DNA of 64,000 nucleotides, taken from contig NW_025062479.1 in assembly GCF_000002995.4 (NCBI RefSeq), forward strand, positions 14,308,221 through 14,372,220. The letters are read 5' to 3'. Under the pieces are notes generated by a model. The model worked only from the letters and a program-made list of their open reading frames with translations, was not told the origin of the DNA and did not search any database. Numbering within the stretch: position 1 is the first letter of the stretch; each line of letters starts with the position of its first letter. The translations under genes and the position numbers were made by a program. Source of the DNA: Brugia malayi (taxonomy: Eukaryota; Nematoda; Chromadorea; Rhabditida; Onchocercidae). Shown here one piece after another: positions 1-14,540 of this stretch.

Positions 1-239
1 TGAGATATTCAACCGGAATGTTTCATTTTATTTGAATACAGGAGCATGTTAATAGCTAACAAAACATGAGAAGAAACATTTTTAGAATTGTTAGTATAGC
101 TAAAAGAATAATGGATTATTTAAGAGATTAAAGAAAAGATTCGATGTGTGGTATCATAGGTTCCCTTTAGTCACTTTGTAATTTGCATCACTGAAAGTCA
201 AATGATGTTATGAAATCGTGCATTTTAAACACCTTCTAG

Positions 240-3200
240 TTGTTGCTATGTGATTTATGCGATGAAGCTTGGCATACCTGGTGCCTACATCCAATATTAT
301 GGTATGTACCAGACGATGACTGGTTCTGTCCAAATTGTCAGCAGGCGATGCTAATTGAAAAATTTTCTAAAGTACTTGCTGTACTTGCTGAGCAAGTGAA
401 GCGCAAAGCTGCTGAAGACAAAAAGTTGCTTTTTTTCATTTTTTTTTTTTTTAAACTCTTTTTTGCTTTCTTTTTTTTTTTTTTTCTTTTTGAAAATTTC
501 ATGGAGAGAAAAGTTAGAATAAGACGGTACAGTAAACCAGTGTTGATTATTAGCTAGAATCCTTAGTATCATTGTTTTGACTTAGGAAAGAAGCAGCTGC
601 AGAGAGATTGAAACGCGAGATGGAGTATATTGGGGCATCTTTAAATAACATCATTGATACGGTAAACTTTTATTTTTTTCCCATTTTATAAACATATCAT
701 TTATACGATTTATGCGCAGATAAATTCCTTTAAATTTTGAAGTAGAAGTTTTGTTTAAAGTTTTTTTGGTTATTGGTTGCTTTTGTTTTAGTAAGCGAAT
801 TAGTCTTTAACGTATAATACACAACAAGCAGTGGTCTTAAGTCACTGTGGGATCTGAAATGATGGAATTGATGAAGTCTTGAAATGCAGTTATCCAAGTG
901 CGCAAGGTTATTATTATTATAAATTGAATATATTAACTTCCAGGTAAGAGATGCGAAAATGGAAAGTTCTGAATCATCGGAAGAATCAGGCGAAGATGAT
1001 GGTGAACGAAAATCAAAAAAGAAAGCAATTCGGTAAGTTTACATATCAGTTCTTTTCTTTTTTACAACTTATGTTTATTCTTTAGGCGTCTTGGTGTCTA
1101 TCCACAGAAACCGATTATTCCGATTGCACTTTCACGATCAAGACGCCAAGTTGCTAAAGTTGATTATAAATTTGGTGCATACGATGAATTAATCCAGGTA
1201 TATAAGAGATTTTTTTTTCCTTTGCTTTCTAGTTGATTTCAGTGCTAATATGTGTCGCTATTAGGGACAATGAATATTTCAAAACATTTTGAGTGAAAAA
1301 AAAAAGATATCTCTTTTGTAGGAGGCGGTGAAAAATATAGATGAATCGGCAGCAAGGCAAATGAGTCCAGGCATGTCTTCATTTTCCTTTTTATTGTAAT
1401 GAAGTTCGAGTTTTATTTGATGGCTTAAAAATGTATATGTAAATTTATAGGTAATATACGACCAAAAGGTGGAGCTGGACGGGGTAAAGATATGTCAAAC
1501 ATCATAAATGCTGAAAATAAGCGGATCCCAACAAATGTGGAGGATAGTTATCACAATGATGGCCTCGAAGGGTTCGAGTTTTGAATTGATTAAAAAGATT
1601 TAAACATCAGATTTAGATCTCATACCTGGATGGTTATCAGTCAAATAAATTTTACAGTTGTTCCGCTTCCTTTGCGAATTTGTATGACGAAATGATGATG
1701 GGAAGGCTTTGTTTACTAATACTGATAGTAATGGATTTTCTAATGTGAAGGGATGATCTTTGACGAAAATGATATGGGAGATAAAGTTTGCTTTTTATTA
1801 TATAAATTTTATTAAAGCCATTTGAGAATGCAATCAAAAATTGGAAAACCAACCAAAAGTCGTCATCGATTGAATGATCTAAATGTTGATGAAATAACTG
1901 AATCGGATACTGACGAATATCAAGGGAGCGAGTAAGAATTTTCATGCATATTTGTTTGATCTTATATGTACGGAATACCATGAGAATGTCTTTTTTTTTG
2001 AGAAATTTGCTATTGTTTTTGCTTCGTACATTTTTGCTATTGCATTTTGCTTATAATTTCTTGCCCATTAGTGCTTTTTATTTTAAATGCTGAATGATGA
2101 GGAATAACCATAGTTTTTAGAACTGGATACAACTGTAAAAGGTAGTTTCATATTAAAAAATTTACCAGTTATCAAAATATTCAAAAAATAATCTGGAGTT
2201 TATTATTGTAACTAACCCAGCGTCTATTTGCTAAAATGCTTTCATCCAAAAAGTGTCCGTAAAAATACATTTTGAATAATAATTTAATACAATTTGTTTA
2301 ATGATCGTTGCATTAATATATTCTAATATATCATGTTAACCATTAGGAATTAGGAATGAAAGGAATGTGAATTTCACAAATGATTATTAAATCGCTGCAT
2401 AAGTAATTAGTATTATCCTTCATTCTTGAAAAATTTTTAAGCAGACAGAAACTATTGGATAAAAATTTCTATTAATGTTTTACATGATGGAGAACTTTTT
2501 TCGCTCTCTTTTTAGTAGCAGTTTCTTTTCAGCAGTGCTTCAGTTTCGGATCCTTCAGATGACACCGATGAATACTTACCATCGGATGCTTCGCGTACAA
2601 GGAAGTATTATTTTTATTAATTTGCTCTGATTTCGGGTTTTTTACTTGATGTTATCATTTTTCAATTTAATATTTTGACAGTATGTATTTTTCAGAACGT
2701 CCAAGCGAAACTATTCTAATAAACGAACTCAAAGCGATGATGATTTTGTCGTTTCCGGTTCCGAAAGTGAGTATGAACCATTAAGAAAAAAATCCTACAG
2801 GCCAAAGAATACAAAAAAGATAAAAGGGAAGAGAAAACTTGAAAAATGGTTGGTTTCTTTAAGATTTACAGTATGTAAGTCGAAATAAAATATTTTGAAA
2901 TATTCAGATATGGTCTTTATCTGTTTAAGTCGATTACCTAATATTTTAGTAAGGAACCCTGTTGTGCGGTGTATGAGATGGTTTCATTTATCTATGCGAT
3001 TATTTAAGGTGCTAAATAATGTTTATCGCTATTTCTTTGATAACGCTCACAACTTTTTGTAGGACATCCTCTGATGAAGATTCCACTTCTGAACTGAGCG
3101 ACAATTATCGTAGTGAAGAAAGTAGTAGTAGTGTGGGCAGACGCGCAAAGCGACGCGCTATTACCAAATGGGCACCACCTGCAAGCAGTTCTGATGCGGA

Positions 3201-5707
3201 AGATTCAAATCATTCGATACAAAAGACTGCTGCTGGAAGGTATTATCATTTTTCTGAAAAATATTACCGAAGTAATTAATAGTGCTTAAAGCGCGATTGT
3301 ATTTAAAAACTATTGTTGCTTGAATATATTCCATTTAAATTGCGGAGTTTTTAGACCGTTAAGGAAGGCAGTGGCGAAAAGACCGAGTTTAACAATGGAT
3401 AATGATGACGATGAGGAAGGAGAAGATGAAGAGGCGGAAGAAAGACTTAAAGATGTTCGTCCGGTCGGTTTAGGACGAAAAATCGAGAGGTAGGAAGTAG
3501 AGGAAAGTGCTTCACTGGTGTTAGTTAATTTAGCTCATTAGTTTAATATTGGTCAAAGAAGATCTTCATGAGTTGATTTTGGGTTTGTAATTTAACTGCA
3601 AACTCTATTTCCCTTTTACTGGTGTAGGCTTTTTAATTTGCGAAGTTGAATGTGTTGCAGTTCTGATGAATTTGAGCCAGATGAAGAGGAAGAAGAGGAA
3701 GCGGATGAGGAAGAAACTGTTGATGATGAAGAGACAGAGGACAAGGAGGAGTCGACAGTTGATGATGAGAGGCAAAACCAAAGTGATGAAGAAACTGTGG
3801 AAGGAAAAGGAAGAAAAACAGTGAAAGTTGAAAATGGTAAGTATTGCATTAAATATTCGTTCTTTTATTTTTAGAATTTATCTTCTCAAAAAATGATTTT
3901 CATCTCGTTATCCGATCGAGCATGTTACAATTATGTCTTGAACTTACTGTTTAGATATCGATCTTATGAGAGTTGTCACGTTCAGTTCAACTAAGACTTT
4001 GTCTGCTGATGATGGTGAGAAACAGGCAGAAGATGCGGATGATGCATATCCATCAACTTCGAATGATGTAAAGATTAAGGTGTAAGATAGATATAGCTAT
4101 CAGTTCAACGTTGTAGAAGTAATGTAAATCAGTTTTTTATCCATGGATTTAAGTAAACAATAGTGAAATCTTTTCGCGTGACTGAATCATATCGTATAAA
4201 CATATTGCAGCTTATTGATGAAGTAGCTCGGAAGGTAAAGTCGGAGCAAATGGATCAGGAGGTTTGTATAATGATTTTCATCTCGTTACTTCTATTATTT
4301 TTTTTCTTGTATTCTTTTGATTGGAAATTTGTTTCAAATAAAAGTTTGTTTTAAAAGTTTTTTGACGAACATGATTTAGATATTTTATAACGAAAGTACG
4401 AAAACAGATGTTAAAAACGTAGAAATAAAAACGGCAGAAAAAGCAGTAGTTACAAATGTGGCAACTACGAGTTCGAATGTAACTCCATGTGTTCCACCTT
4501 CATGGTACGTGCCAGTTTTTTTTTTTTTTTTTCTATTCTAGGTACTAATCAATCAAGCTATAGATTAAGAATGCATCTGCCGCTGTTTCTTTTTTATTGC
4601 TAAATTATGGATTAGGTCTTGTAAGTTAAATATGGCATAAAATAGTCAAGGCATACATGCTTGAATAGATTGTTCGATGTGTACTATTTTTTTTTTTTTT
4701 TTTTTCATATCAATGCAGAGAAATGTGAAGTGCTTTAATTTTCTTCCTGCTAGAGCTAATAAAATGACTATTTTGAAAACTTTTTGCACATGAATGATAA
4801 TTATTAAAGTTGTATAGGATTTTAATATATCTAGCATAGTTATTTGCAGTTTTCCATCAACCTCAGCAGATCTCTCATCACTGAATCCATCGTCGGTGAT
4901 GCAGCAGATGGCTCGACTTGCATCATCGTCAGCTGCACCAATGCAACAAATTGATCCCTCAAGTATTGCATATCGAGATATGCTGCAAACTACACCTCCT
5001 ACATTCATCGCTAATGGGACTCCATTACACTTCTATTCAGGTATATTTTAAGGCACATTTAATCGCTAGAGATTTCAGTTACAAGATTGTTTTGCGTATT
5101 TATTGGGTAAACCGCCCAATGATTATATATCAGTCATCTTTCCGACAATGACGCAACTGTATGTTGCCCAATGGGATATCCAAAAGATTTGCATGTTAAC
5201 AGTCAGTGTGTTTTTCTTAGCCTGTTCAGTTTTTCAATGGATGATTTTTTTTTTTTTTCAAAATACTTTCCTACTATGATGTAGTTTATTCAAATGCGAA
5301 CATATGGCTCAAAAATAGATATTCATGAGTTCTTGAATTTCTATTGCTTTCCCAAGTTTTTTAAAGGCTTTTTCAGGCCCGGCTCCTGTTACCGTTTATC
5401 AAGTGCAACAGCCGCCGTTTGTAAGGACTCCCACAGGCATGGTTCCATCCAACATTGAACCATTGCCGCAGTCATGGCCTCCTTATCCACCTCCAAATTT
5501 TTTCCCCGCAAAGTTGGTTTTTTTTTTTCTCTATTTTTCACTTTTTAAAAAAAAAAAAATATTGTTCACTGGAAGAACTCAGATTCATAATATTTGATGT
5601 GTTTTAGTGCAGCAGCGCCACCATTGGTCACTGCCACGACAACTTCGTCACCAACGACAGATTCTGAAACACTTGGAAACGTTCTTGCTTCCGCAATGGA
5701 TTACTGA
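240..5707 (+). CDS. RSF1: RSF1-like PHD-finger chromatin remodelling subunit (5' end outside window)
   Basis: Homologue of remodelling and spacing factor 1, the histone-binding partner of ISWI/SNF2H in the nucleus. Exons: 240-424, 586-661, 944-1032, 1086-1197, 1322-1370, 1451-1571, 1818-1931, 2533-2604, 2696-2848, 3063-3239, 3355-3489, 3661-3836, 3955-4079, 4211-4261, 4380-4504, 4850-5040, 5377-5512, 5608-5707. All phases agree and give 728 codons plus TGA. The first exon holds the second half of a PHD finger ([14 protein letters not shown], then WFCPNC). Next come the RSF1 signatures [22 protein letters not shown] and [10 protein letters not shown], which align in order with RSF1 family proteins. 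The middle is serine/acid-rich with basic patches (for example [14 protein letters not shown]), as in RSF1. The C-terminus is Q/P/T-rich. The first PHD zinc ligands must lie in an upstream exon, because an acceptor (ctag) ends at 239. The intron 1371-1450 uses a GC donor. Confidence 0.9.
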
Positions 5708-8631
5708 TTTATTTTGCGAATCAGTTTCTTATTGTATAGGTTGAATCAGTCACTCGGCTTTATATTTTTTCTTTTTTTTGGTATTTCATATTTTCGCTAG
5801 TTTTTTTTTTTTTCTTTTTCTTTTTTTTTTGAGAATATATTTGTAACTTGTTCGTAACTTAAGAAGCTGGTTATTTTGAAAAAAAAAAAAAAAAACTGCT
5901 CAAATAATACGTCCTTGATTTCCCGAAAAATTTGAGTAAGCGAAATGTAGTGAATTTTGAAAAACAAGAATTCGGAGATTCAGTGGTATTTTTTATTTGT
6001 GTTTTGTTGTTGTGACATATAATGGATTATTTTTCCTTAGTTATATTTTCTTTTCTAAAAGAATTAGCATCCCAGTGGCTTGAATGAGAAGAATTTAATT
6101 CAGTTTTATATTTTCAGCGATATGCTTTAAAATTCTAAAGATTTGCATTTCTTGATCATATTGTTTGTTTATTGTCTCGCGGTGATTAAAGGTACGTAGC
6201 TAGCTATGAAGAGTTCATTTGCACTACGGGTATATCAGTTCTACATCCCATTTTGAAACTTAGGTGTTGAAAAGAATAAATTCCATGAATGAGATGGTGT
6301 TGTGGAATTAATTTTCTGTTTTATTTCGAGTAATTTGAAAATCTAGCATTTATTTAAAAACGAAACTAAAGAGTAAAGATACTTTTTCGGTACCTTGCGC
6401 AGATTACTGAACTTCAAGAAAAGTAAAACTTCGTTTAAATGTGATTTCGAAGAACTTATAATCACCATAGTTTTACATATCTTCCTTTTTCTTTTTTAAT
6501 TTTTTTGCATGATATAATCTCATTGTATTATTGTCTTCTGCAACTCACTTGTTCATTTTCGTCTTTGTTTTATATTCAACGACTGAAAGGTAAACAATAT
6601 TCTGAAATGTGCTTGTCCATCCACTCATCATTTTGAAAGCAAATTTCTCGTAAATTGTATGATTGTCCTTGAAATTTCTGTTTTTTGGATTTTTCTAATT
6701 TACCATGGTTCGTTTACTTCGTGAAGCATTATGTCACTTTTTAATGAATTTGCTTTCTATTGTATTTTTAAAATTTACAATTATATGTTTTACTTTATAA
6801 TCTTATAATATCCTGTAACTAAGTCATCGCAATGATGTGACCGCTTTAAAAACCATTTTGCCTGTTTTACTTTTATTTTTAAACAGAGCACTGTTTTTAA
6901 CCTAAGGGAGCCTGAATCATCAATCATCTGAGAATCTAAGACAATTTAATCAGAAGCAATCATTTTTTGTTTCATTCATTTTATTTTATTTTTTTTCATT
7001 TTTTTATATGTGATTAATGAAGCATTAATTTAGAGAATGATAATAATTCGATGTTAAATTCACCAGTAGGAGTGTTTTTTTTTTTTTTGTTTTGTTTTGT
7101 TTGTGAAATTCTAGCTATCTCAATGCATCCGCGTTTCTTGTTTTTATTTTCATCTCATTTTGCATTTTTTACAATTCAAATGCTGAATTTTTCATTGTTT
7201 CTGATACTCATATGTGGAATTCACATTTCATATAAAATCTTTCTAGTGAAAAGAAATGAAAAGAAGAGAATTCTTTTTTCTTCACATTCAGGATTTCAAG
7301 GATTGTGTTGTTTACAACTAAGTTGTGAAACTCGTTATCTGTTTCTTTTACATGTATATAACAACTTTCGTATATTAAGCAAACATGTCATTTTTTCTTC
7401 CTTTTTCATCTCATTTTACATCTTTCAATAAAGAATGAAGGGAAGCAAAAAAACTTTTATAATGTGTAATAATGCAGAACATTAATTCCATTTTAAATCT
7501 TTGAAAGTTTTAACAGATTTTTTGAAATGGGTGATTGCATGATCGTATTCATTATATAAAAATGCGGCAAAAAAGAATATGTAAATGTTTTTGTAAATAT
7601 TAACGAAAAGCTGGGGAGAAGTCCTGCATATAAGCAATTTACACAAGTATTTTTGTTCTCATTTCCGGAAGAGTAGGATAAACTCTTGGTGGATTATGAA
7701 AAATTTTTTAAATGATTTCAACTGTTTATAGATTCAAACTGCTTGCTATTCCTGAAATGAATTTTCTGGCACGGAGCGATAGTTGAAGTACATAAAATCA
7801 ATCAAAAATTTTTTTATTAGTATGAAAGTGAAAAGAATACGATATAATAGGTGGAATAAATTTATGATTTTCATTTCTGTGGTAAATAAATCGATGACTA
7901 TTTACTAAAATTTAATAATAACGAACTAATCAATAAATGAATATGTTGGTTGGTGATAATTGTTAAATAATGGTAAATACTAATTATTATCTTTCTAATC
8001 TATTATATAATAACATTCTAATAATTTTTTTTTTTTTTTTTCGTTTATTGTATTTGTATGTCATCGTCAACAACAATAGCGACAATAATTATCATGTCAT
8101 TATTACCATTCTATTGGATGAATCAATTCATTACCATCAATGCCAGTATTTGAAATGTGAAGATAAAAATTCTTTCTCTAAAATGAAACAGGAAATTGAT
8201 TATACTTGAAAGAAAATAACCGGTTATCAAGCAATAATGCATTTATCATTCACCATTATTCAATTCTATTTTATTCTATTATCAGCTCTGATGTTATTTC
8301 CCTCTCTCTCTGTCTCTCCCTTTTTCATTTATAAGTGTAATTTTACAGTCCATTTTTAGACGACTAAATTTGTTTGTTAAATACTGTGACGATAATTTAA
8401 TGGATTAGTTTAAGTGATTGTATTTTAATTAATTTCATTTCTTTCCTTCATTACATAATTTACCATTCATTAATTAAGTTAAAAGTTAAAAAAAATAGAA
8501 TAAGAAGTGTCATTCGTTGTCGATTTTTTCATCTCATATTGTGTTAATAAGCATATAGCAATTTTATTAAATTAATTTTTTATTTTATTAAAATTTTTTA
8601 TAACACTGGTTAATACATGTTGAAATTTTTC

Positions 8632-8668
<37 letters not shown>

Positions 8669-8786
8669 AAAAAAAGGAAAAAAATATCCATTAGAAGTTA
8701 CTTATTTATTTTTCACTTATCGAAATAAATTATTTGAAAAAAAATGGTGTTTTTAGGTCAAAATTTTAGATTTCAATTAGATTTCC
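5708..8786. other. Intergenic region and RSF1 3' UTR
   Basis: No convincing exon. The part up to about 7440 is less extreme in composition than what follows, and it has an AATAAA at 7427-7432, so the RSF1-like mRNA could have a long 3' UTR ending there (inference). Beyond it are AT-rich sequence, a run of more than 30 A at about 8632-8666 and, just before the next gene, a possible splice or trans-splice acceptor (ttcaattag) a few bases ahead of the ATG at 8787. Open frames here are poly-Phe artefacts of T runs. Confidence 0.5.
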
Positions 8787-11700
8787 ATGTCTGCTAAAAC
8801 TCAATTCAACAATTCCACATCTGAAAATAGCAATTGTCGTGAGTTTATCTTTTCTCTTATTCTTTCTTTTCGTGTTCTCGCTTTGCATTTCAAATTATTA
8901 ATTCAACAATTAAGTTCATCTCATATTGGCAGCATATATTTCATATATCATTATATAGATAGATAGATAGATAGGTATCAAAGACAGTAAAATTTAATTG
9001 AATCATTTCGATTTTTTAGATAGCAAGATTTAATTGGATGTCTTTAAATAATAAAATTTAATTGGACCTCTTCGATTTGCAAATTTCTCCTAATGCAATA
9101 TATTTTCGAAAAATTTGAAAAATTTAATGTATTGGTTTCATTAATTTTACATATAAATATCCATATTTATTAATCTTAGGTTAATTTTCTTGACCTTTTT
9201 TTTAGGTGTTTTAGTAACAGGTGCATCTGGTTACCTTGCTATGCACTGCATTCAGCAACTACTGCAACGTGGTTATAAAGTACGTGGAACACTTCGAGAT
9301 TTAAACTGTCCTGAAAAGGTTAATCCATTACGACAATTAGCAAATGGTGATCAACTGGAACTTTATCATATTACTCTCGAAGATGGTGCAGATCTGTGGC
9401 AAAAGTACATTTACCATTTTGATAAAAATATTGATAATAATTAGTAATAATAATAATAAAATGATAGGTTTAAAAAAGATGCATTGATTTCAAACGACAA
9501 TTTATTCTTTCATAATAGGTTATAATAAATTAAAATGATTTATTGTACTAAATTATTTATTATTGCATTGCTTTCTACTGTTATCTCTTTGAAAAAAACA
9601 GAAAAGAAGGGAAGTTTCATTTGAAAGTGATAAATTATTCATTTTTTGTTTTATTTCTTAATGATATCTATAATGATAAATTTGATAATATTTGTATTGT
9701 TTTAGAGCAATGATTGATTGTACATATGTGTTACACATTGCAAGTCCATGTGAAGTGATAACAGATGAAGCAATTATTGAAATAGCAGTTTATGGTACTT
9801 TAAATGTTCTTCGTGGTGCATCACAACAACACTGTGTACGGAAAATTGTACTTACTAGTTCATCTGGCGCAATTAATTTTAAGTTTTTTTTTTATCTTTA
9901 ATTTTAATAATTTTATTTTTTTGAAATGAAACAAAACATGCGTATTTATAGCACGAATATTATATGCTTTACTCATTACATCTATATCAATTATTAATAC
10001 ATTTTATCACTTAATTTATCACGAAATTAAGCTAATGCTGGTAATTAATAATTGGTGGAACTTTATCTTAAGGTTTTGTTTTTTGTTTTTTTTTTTTTTG
10101 TATTCATTTTAAAATTATTTTGAAACAATATTTTATGCTATTTTAAAAATTAAATCTTAAATAAGTATTTAATAATGCATTGTAGAAACTTTACATTTCA
10201 GTAGGATATGAAAGTCATAACAAACTTTTCACTGAGAATGATTGGACAAATTTAAGTTGGAAACACTTACATCCTTATCACAAAAGTAAAACATTAGCTG
10301 AGAAAGCAGCTTGGAGTTTTATGGAAAAAAATCCAGGTATGTTTGCATTTAATATAAAACAAATTTCAAATCAAAATTTTAAATTGCAGAACCAAAAAAG
10401 AAAAAAAAGACAGATTATTAACTAAACGAGATTATTTTCTTGAACGAAATGAATTTTATATAAAATTCTATGCATAAAATATCATATATTTCTATTCTAA
10501 TTGTTCTAAAAAATATTAAAAATTTTCAAACTATTGTCATTTTTTTTTATCTTTTCCATTTTCACAATTTTTCCAGTTATTTAAATTTATAATTCAAACA
10601 AATATTATTCATTACAGATGTATCATTTTCATTAACAGTTTTAAATCCTTCTTTAATTGTTGGACCATCATTACAAAATGCTAAAGGGTCAAGCATTATG
10701 GTATGTTTAATTTAATCAAATATACAAAATAATATAATAATTAAAATAATGTATATTGAAATGATAAAATTTTATCTCATTGATCGAATAAAATCATAAA
10801 TAATACTTTCTTTAAAAAAATAAACTAAATATTATAAATTTTATTTATTTTATCTCATAAAAAATCAATAACAGAATTAAGTATGAAGTAATAAAATAAC
10901 AAAAATATTTAGTGCTTATTAAAATAATAAAATTTTGTTTCATTAATCTAATATAATCATAAATATTAATTAGTGAGCTGTAATGTAATGATTCTTAAGT
11001 ATTAGCCAATTTATATTTAAATTATCATTTTATTAGCAATTATAGATTATAAGTCGTTTCATGGATGGTTCAATGCTAGCTTATCCATTAATGAAATTTG
11101 GTTTAATTGATGTTCGCGATGCGGCTCGAGCGCATATTTTAGCAATGAAAGAAACAAAATGTAATGGACAACGAATTCTTATCACCGCTGAAACATTATC
11201 TTTTCAACAAATTGCTAATATTTTACGAGAAGAATTTGCTGATAAAGGTGAAATGTTTTTTTTATTTGAATTAATGGAAAAATTTTAATTAATATTAAAT
11301 TTTCATGATATAATTTAAAGGAATTTATTGATTAATATTAAATTTGCATGGTATAATTTAAAGAAATTTATTGTTTTGTTAGTTTTTTTTCTTTTCTTTT
11401 CGTTAGTTATTGTCATTACTGATAGTAAATGTAAAAAGGGCAGACGAAATACGTGAACTTGTACGTGAGCCTTAATTTTTTTTTTTTTTCTTTACTTGAT
11501 TTATTATTTGCTGAATTGTAACAAAATTTATATCCCTATATATTTCAAATAGCAGAAGATGAAACAGATTACTGATAACGATGAAAACTTTATTTTAGGT
11601 TATCGTATTCCACGTTTTAAAGCACCCTATGTAGCTCTGTGGTTTTATTCTTTAATAGATAAGGTAGCATTGCAAGCTTTATCATTATATGGACATGAAG

Positions 11701-12052
11701 ATAATTTTGATAATTCTAAAGTAAGTTTCTGAAAGATTTCCTAATTGCATGTTTAGTTAATTGTTTTTTACATTATCTAAAATAATATTAACATTTTTGA
11801 ATAGCAATAAATAATTTGAAAAATGTTATCACAATTTCATTATCAATAATTAATAGTAATATTTGGCAAATTGCATTAAAATTTGTATCAGTTTGGTTAT
11901 TAACTTTTTTACGTTAATTTTAGGCATCTCAATTATTAGGTATGTCATATCAAAATGTGAGAAAGTCACTGTTAGAAATGGCTTATGATATGATTGAACG
12001 AAATATTTTACCAAGAATGAAGAATGTGGAAGAGAGAAAGCGGCTAATTTAA
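8787..12052 (+). CDS. Extended short-chain dehydrogenase, dihydroflavonol-4-reductase / NAD(P)-dependent epimerase type
   Basis: NAD(P)H-dependent oxidoreductase of the extended SDR family; the substrate is unknown. Exons: 8787-8838, 9206-9404, 9706-9882, 10202-10336, 10618-10700, 11046-11247, 11599-11720, 11924-12052, about 360-366 residues. The N-terminal Rossmann motif is VLVTGASGYLAMH (GxxGxxA), followed by YKVRGTLRD, where an Arg at the end of beta-2 suggests NADP preference. Strand beta-5 ends LTSSSGAI, which holds the active-site Ser. The catalytic YxxxK is PYHKSKTLAEKAAW, followed by the family motif VLNPSLIVGPSL and later DVRDAARAHILAM. The ATG at 8787 is chosen because it gives a 17-codon leader that joins the Rossmann exon in phase (C|gt = Arg). 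The junction 9882/10202 is one base out of phase with canonical sites (see findings). Other names such as cinnamoyl-CoA-reductase-like or 3-beta-HSD-like are possible. Confidence 0.88.
8957..8975. repeat. GATA tetranucleotide microsatellite
   Basis: A short run of about four or five GATA units lies in the first intron of the SDR gene. It is followed at 8988-9080 by three diverged copies of a motif resembling AAAATTTAATTGGA...TTCGATTT. Confidence 0.8.
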
Positions 12053-12154
12053 TAAGCAAGGGTCAGTTGGAAATTCAATGTGGTTTAATTCCGATCGTAT
12101 GATTATTATCATTTAGAACAGTATTGTTGACAGTATCATCGCTAGTACTATTGC

Positions 12155-13930
<1,776 letters not shown>

Positions 13931-14048
13931 GCATTAGTATTTTGATAGAAAGTTTCAAATTTTATATAAATTTTGTATGCGAAATGATGTTTTAAGAATA
14001 TGGCTATGTATAAATTATAACTATATATAAATCAGATATTGTTATATC

Positions 14049-14054
14049 AATAAA
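14049..14054 (+). terminator. Candidate polyadenylation signal AATAAA for the SDR gene
   Basis: This is the first canonical AATAAA found downstream of the SDR stop codon at 12052. If it is used, the whole ATT array lies inside the 3' UTR. A variant signal before the array cannot be excluded. Confidence 0.3.
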
Positions 14055-14503
14055 TGCTAAAAAAAATCAGTCAATCTAAAATATCAGTGTAAAGCTTTTA
14101 TAATAATAAAATTAATGTAAATTTCAAAAGAAAAAGCTAAGTGAATCAATCAGAATATTAAAACGAATAAATGAATACATTTTGTAAGACAAATCTTCAT
14201 TCATTCAGTCTTTTTTCCGTTCTCTTTCTTTTTTCGATATATAAATTATTCATTTTCTAAGTAAATGATTTATTTATTCCATATAAATAATTGTAGCAGC
14301 ATAAATAAACTAATATTAAAGTTAGAACTTGCAATTATCCATGTAAAAATCGGAAAAAAAATTTTTTTTATTTTTTTTAAATTAATACTGTAACTGGAAA
14401 ATGTTATCATTCTTTGTTCAAAATAACCACGCATATATTGTTTCTACATTTATTAAAAAAAAAAAAAAAAATTGAAGTTGTTGCAGATCTAAACATATAT
14501 AAG

Positions 14504-14540
14504 TTAATTAAGATATTTCTTAGTGAAATATCTTAATTAA
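14504..14540. repeat. Perfect 16-bp inverted repeat (hairpin)
   Basis: The arms TTAATTAAGATATTTC (14504-14519) and GAAATATCTTAATTAA (14525-14540) are exact reverse complements around a 5-base loop. It lies in the convergent interval between the SDR gene and the warthog-like gene. Confidence 0.9.

Noticed and set aside
1652..1981. Minus-strand open frame inside the RSF1-like gene
   Set aside because: Overlaps the RSF1-like exon 1818-1931, whose sense frame is conserved and in phase.
7051..7431. 126-codon open frame, Phe- and Leu-rich
   Set aside because: Composition comes from T-rich DNA. It ends near an AATAAA, more consistent with 3' UTR than with a membrane protein.
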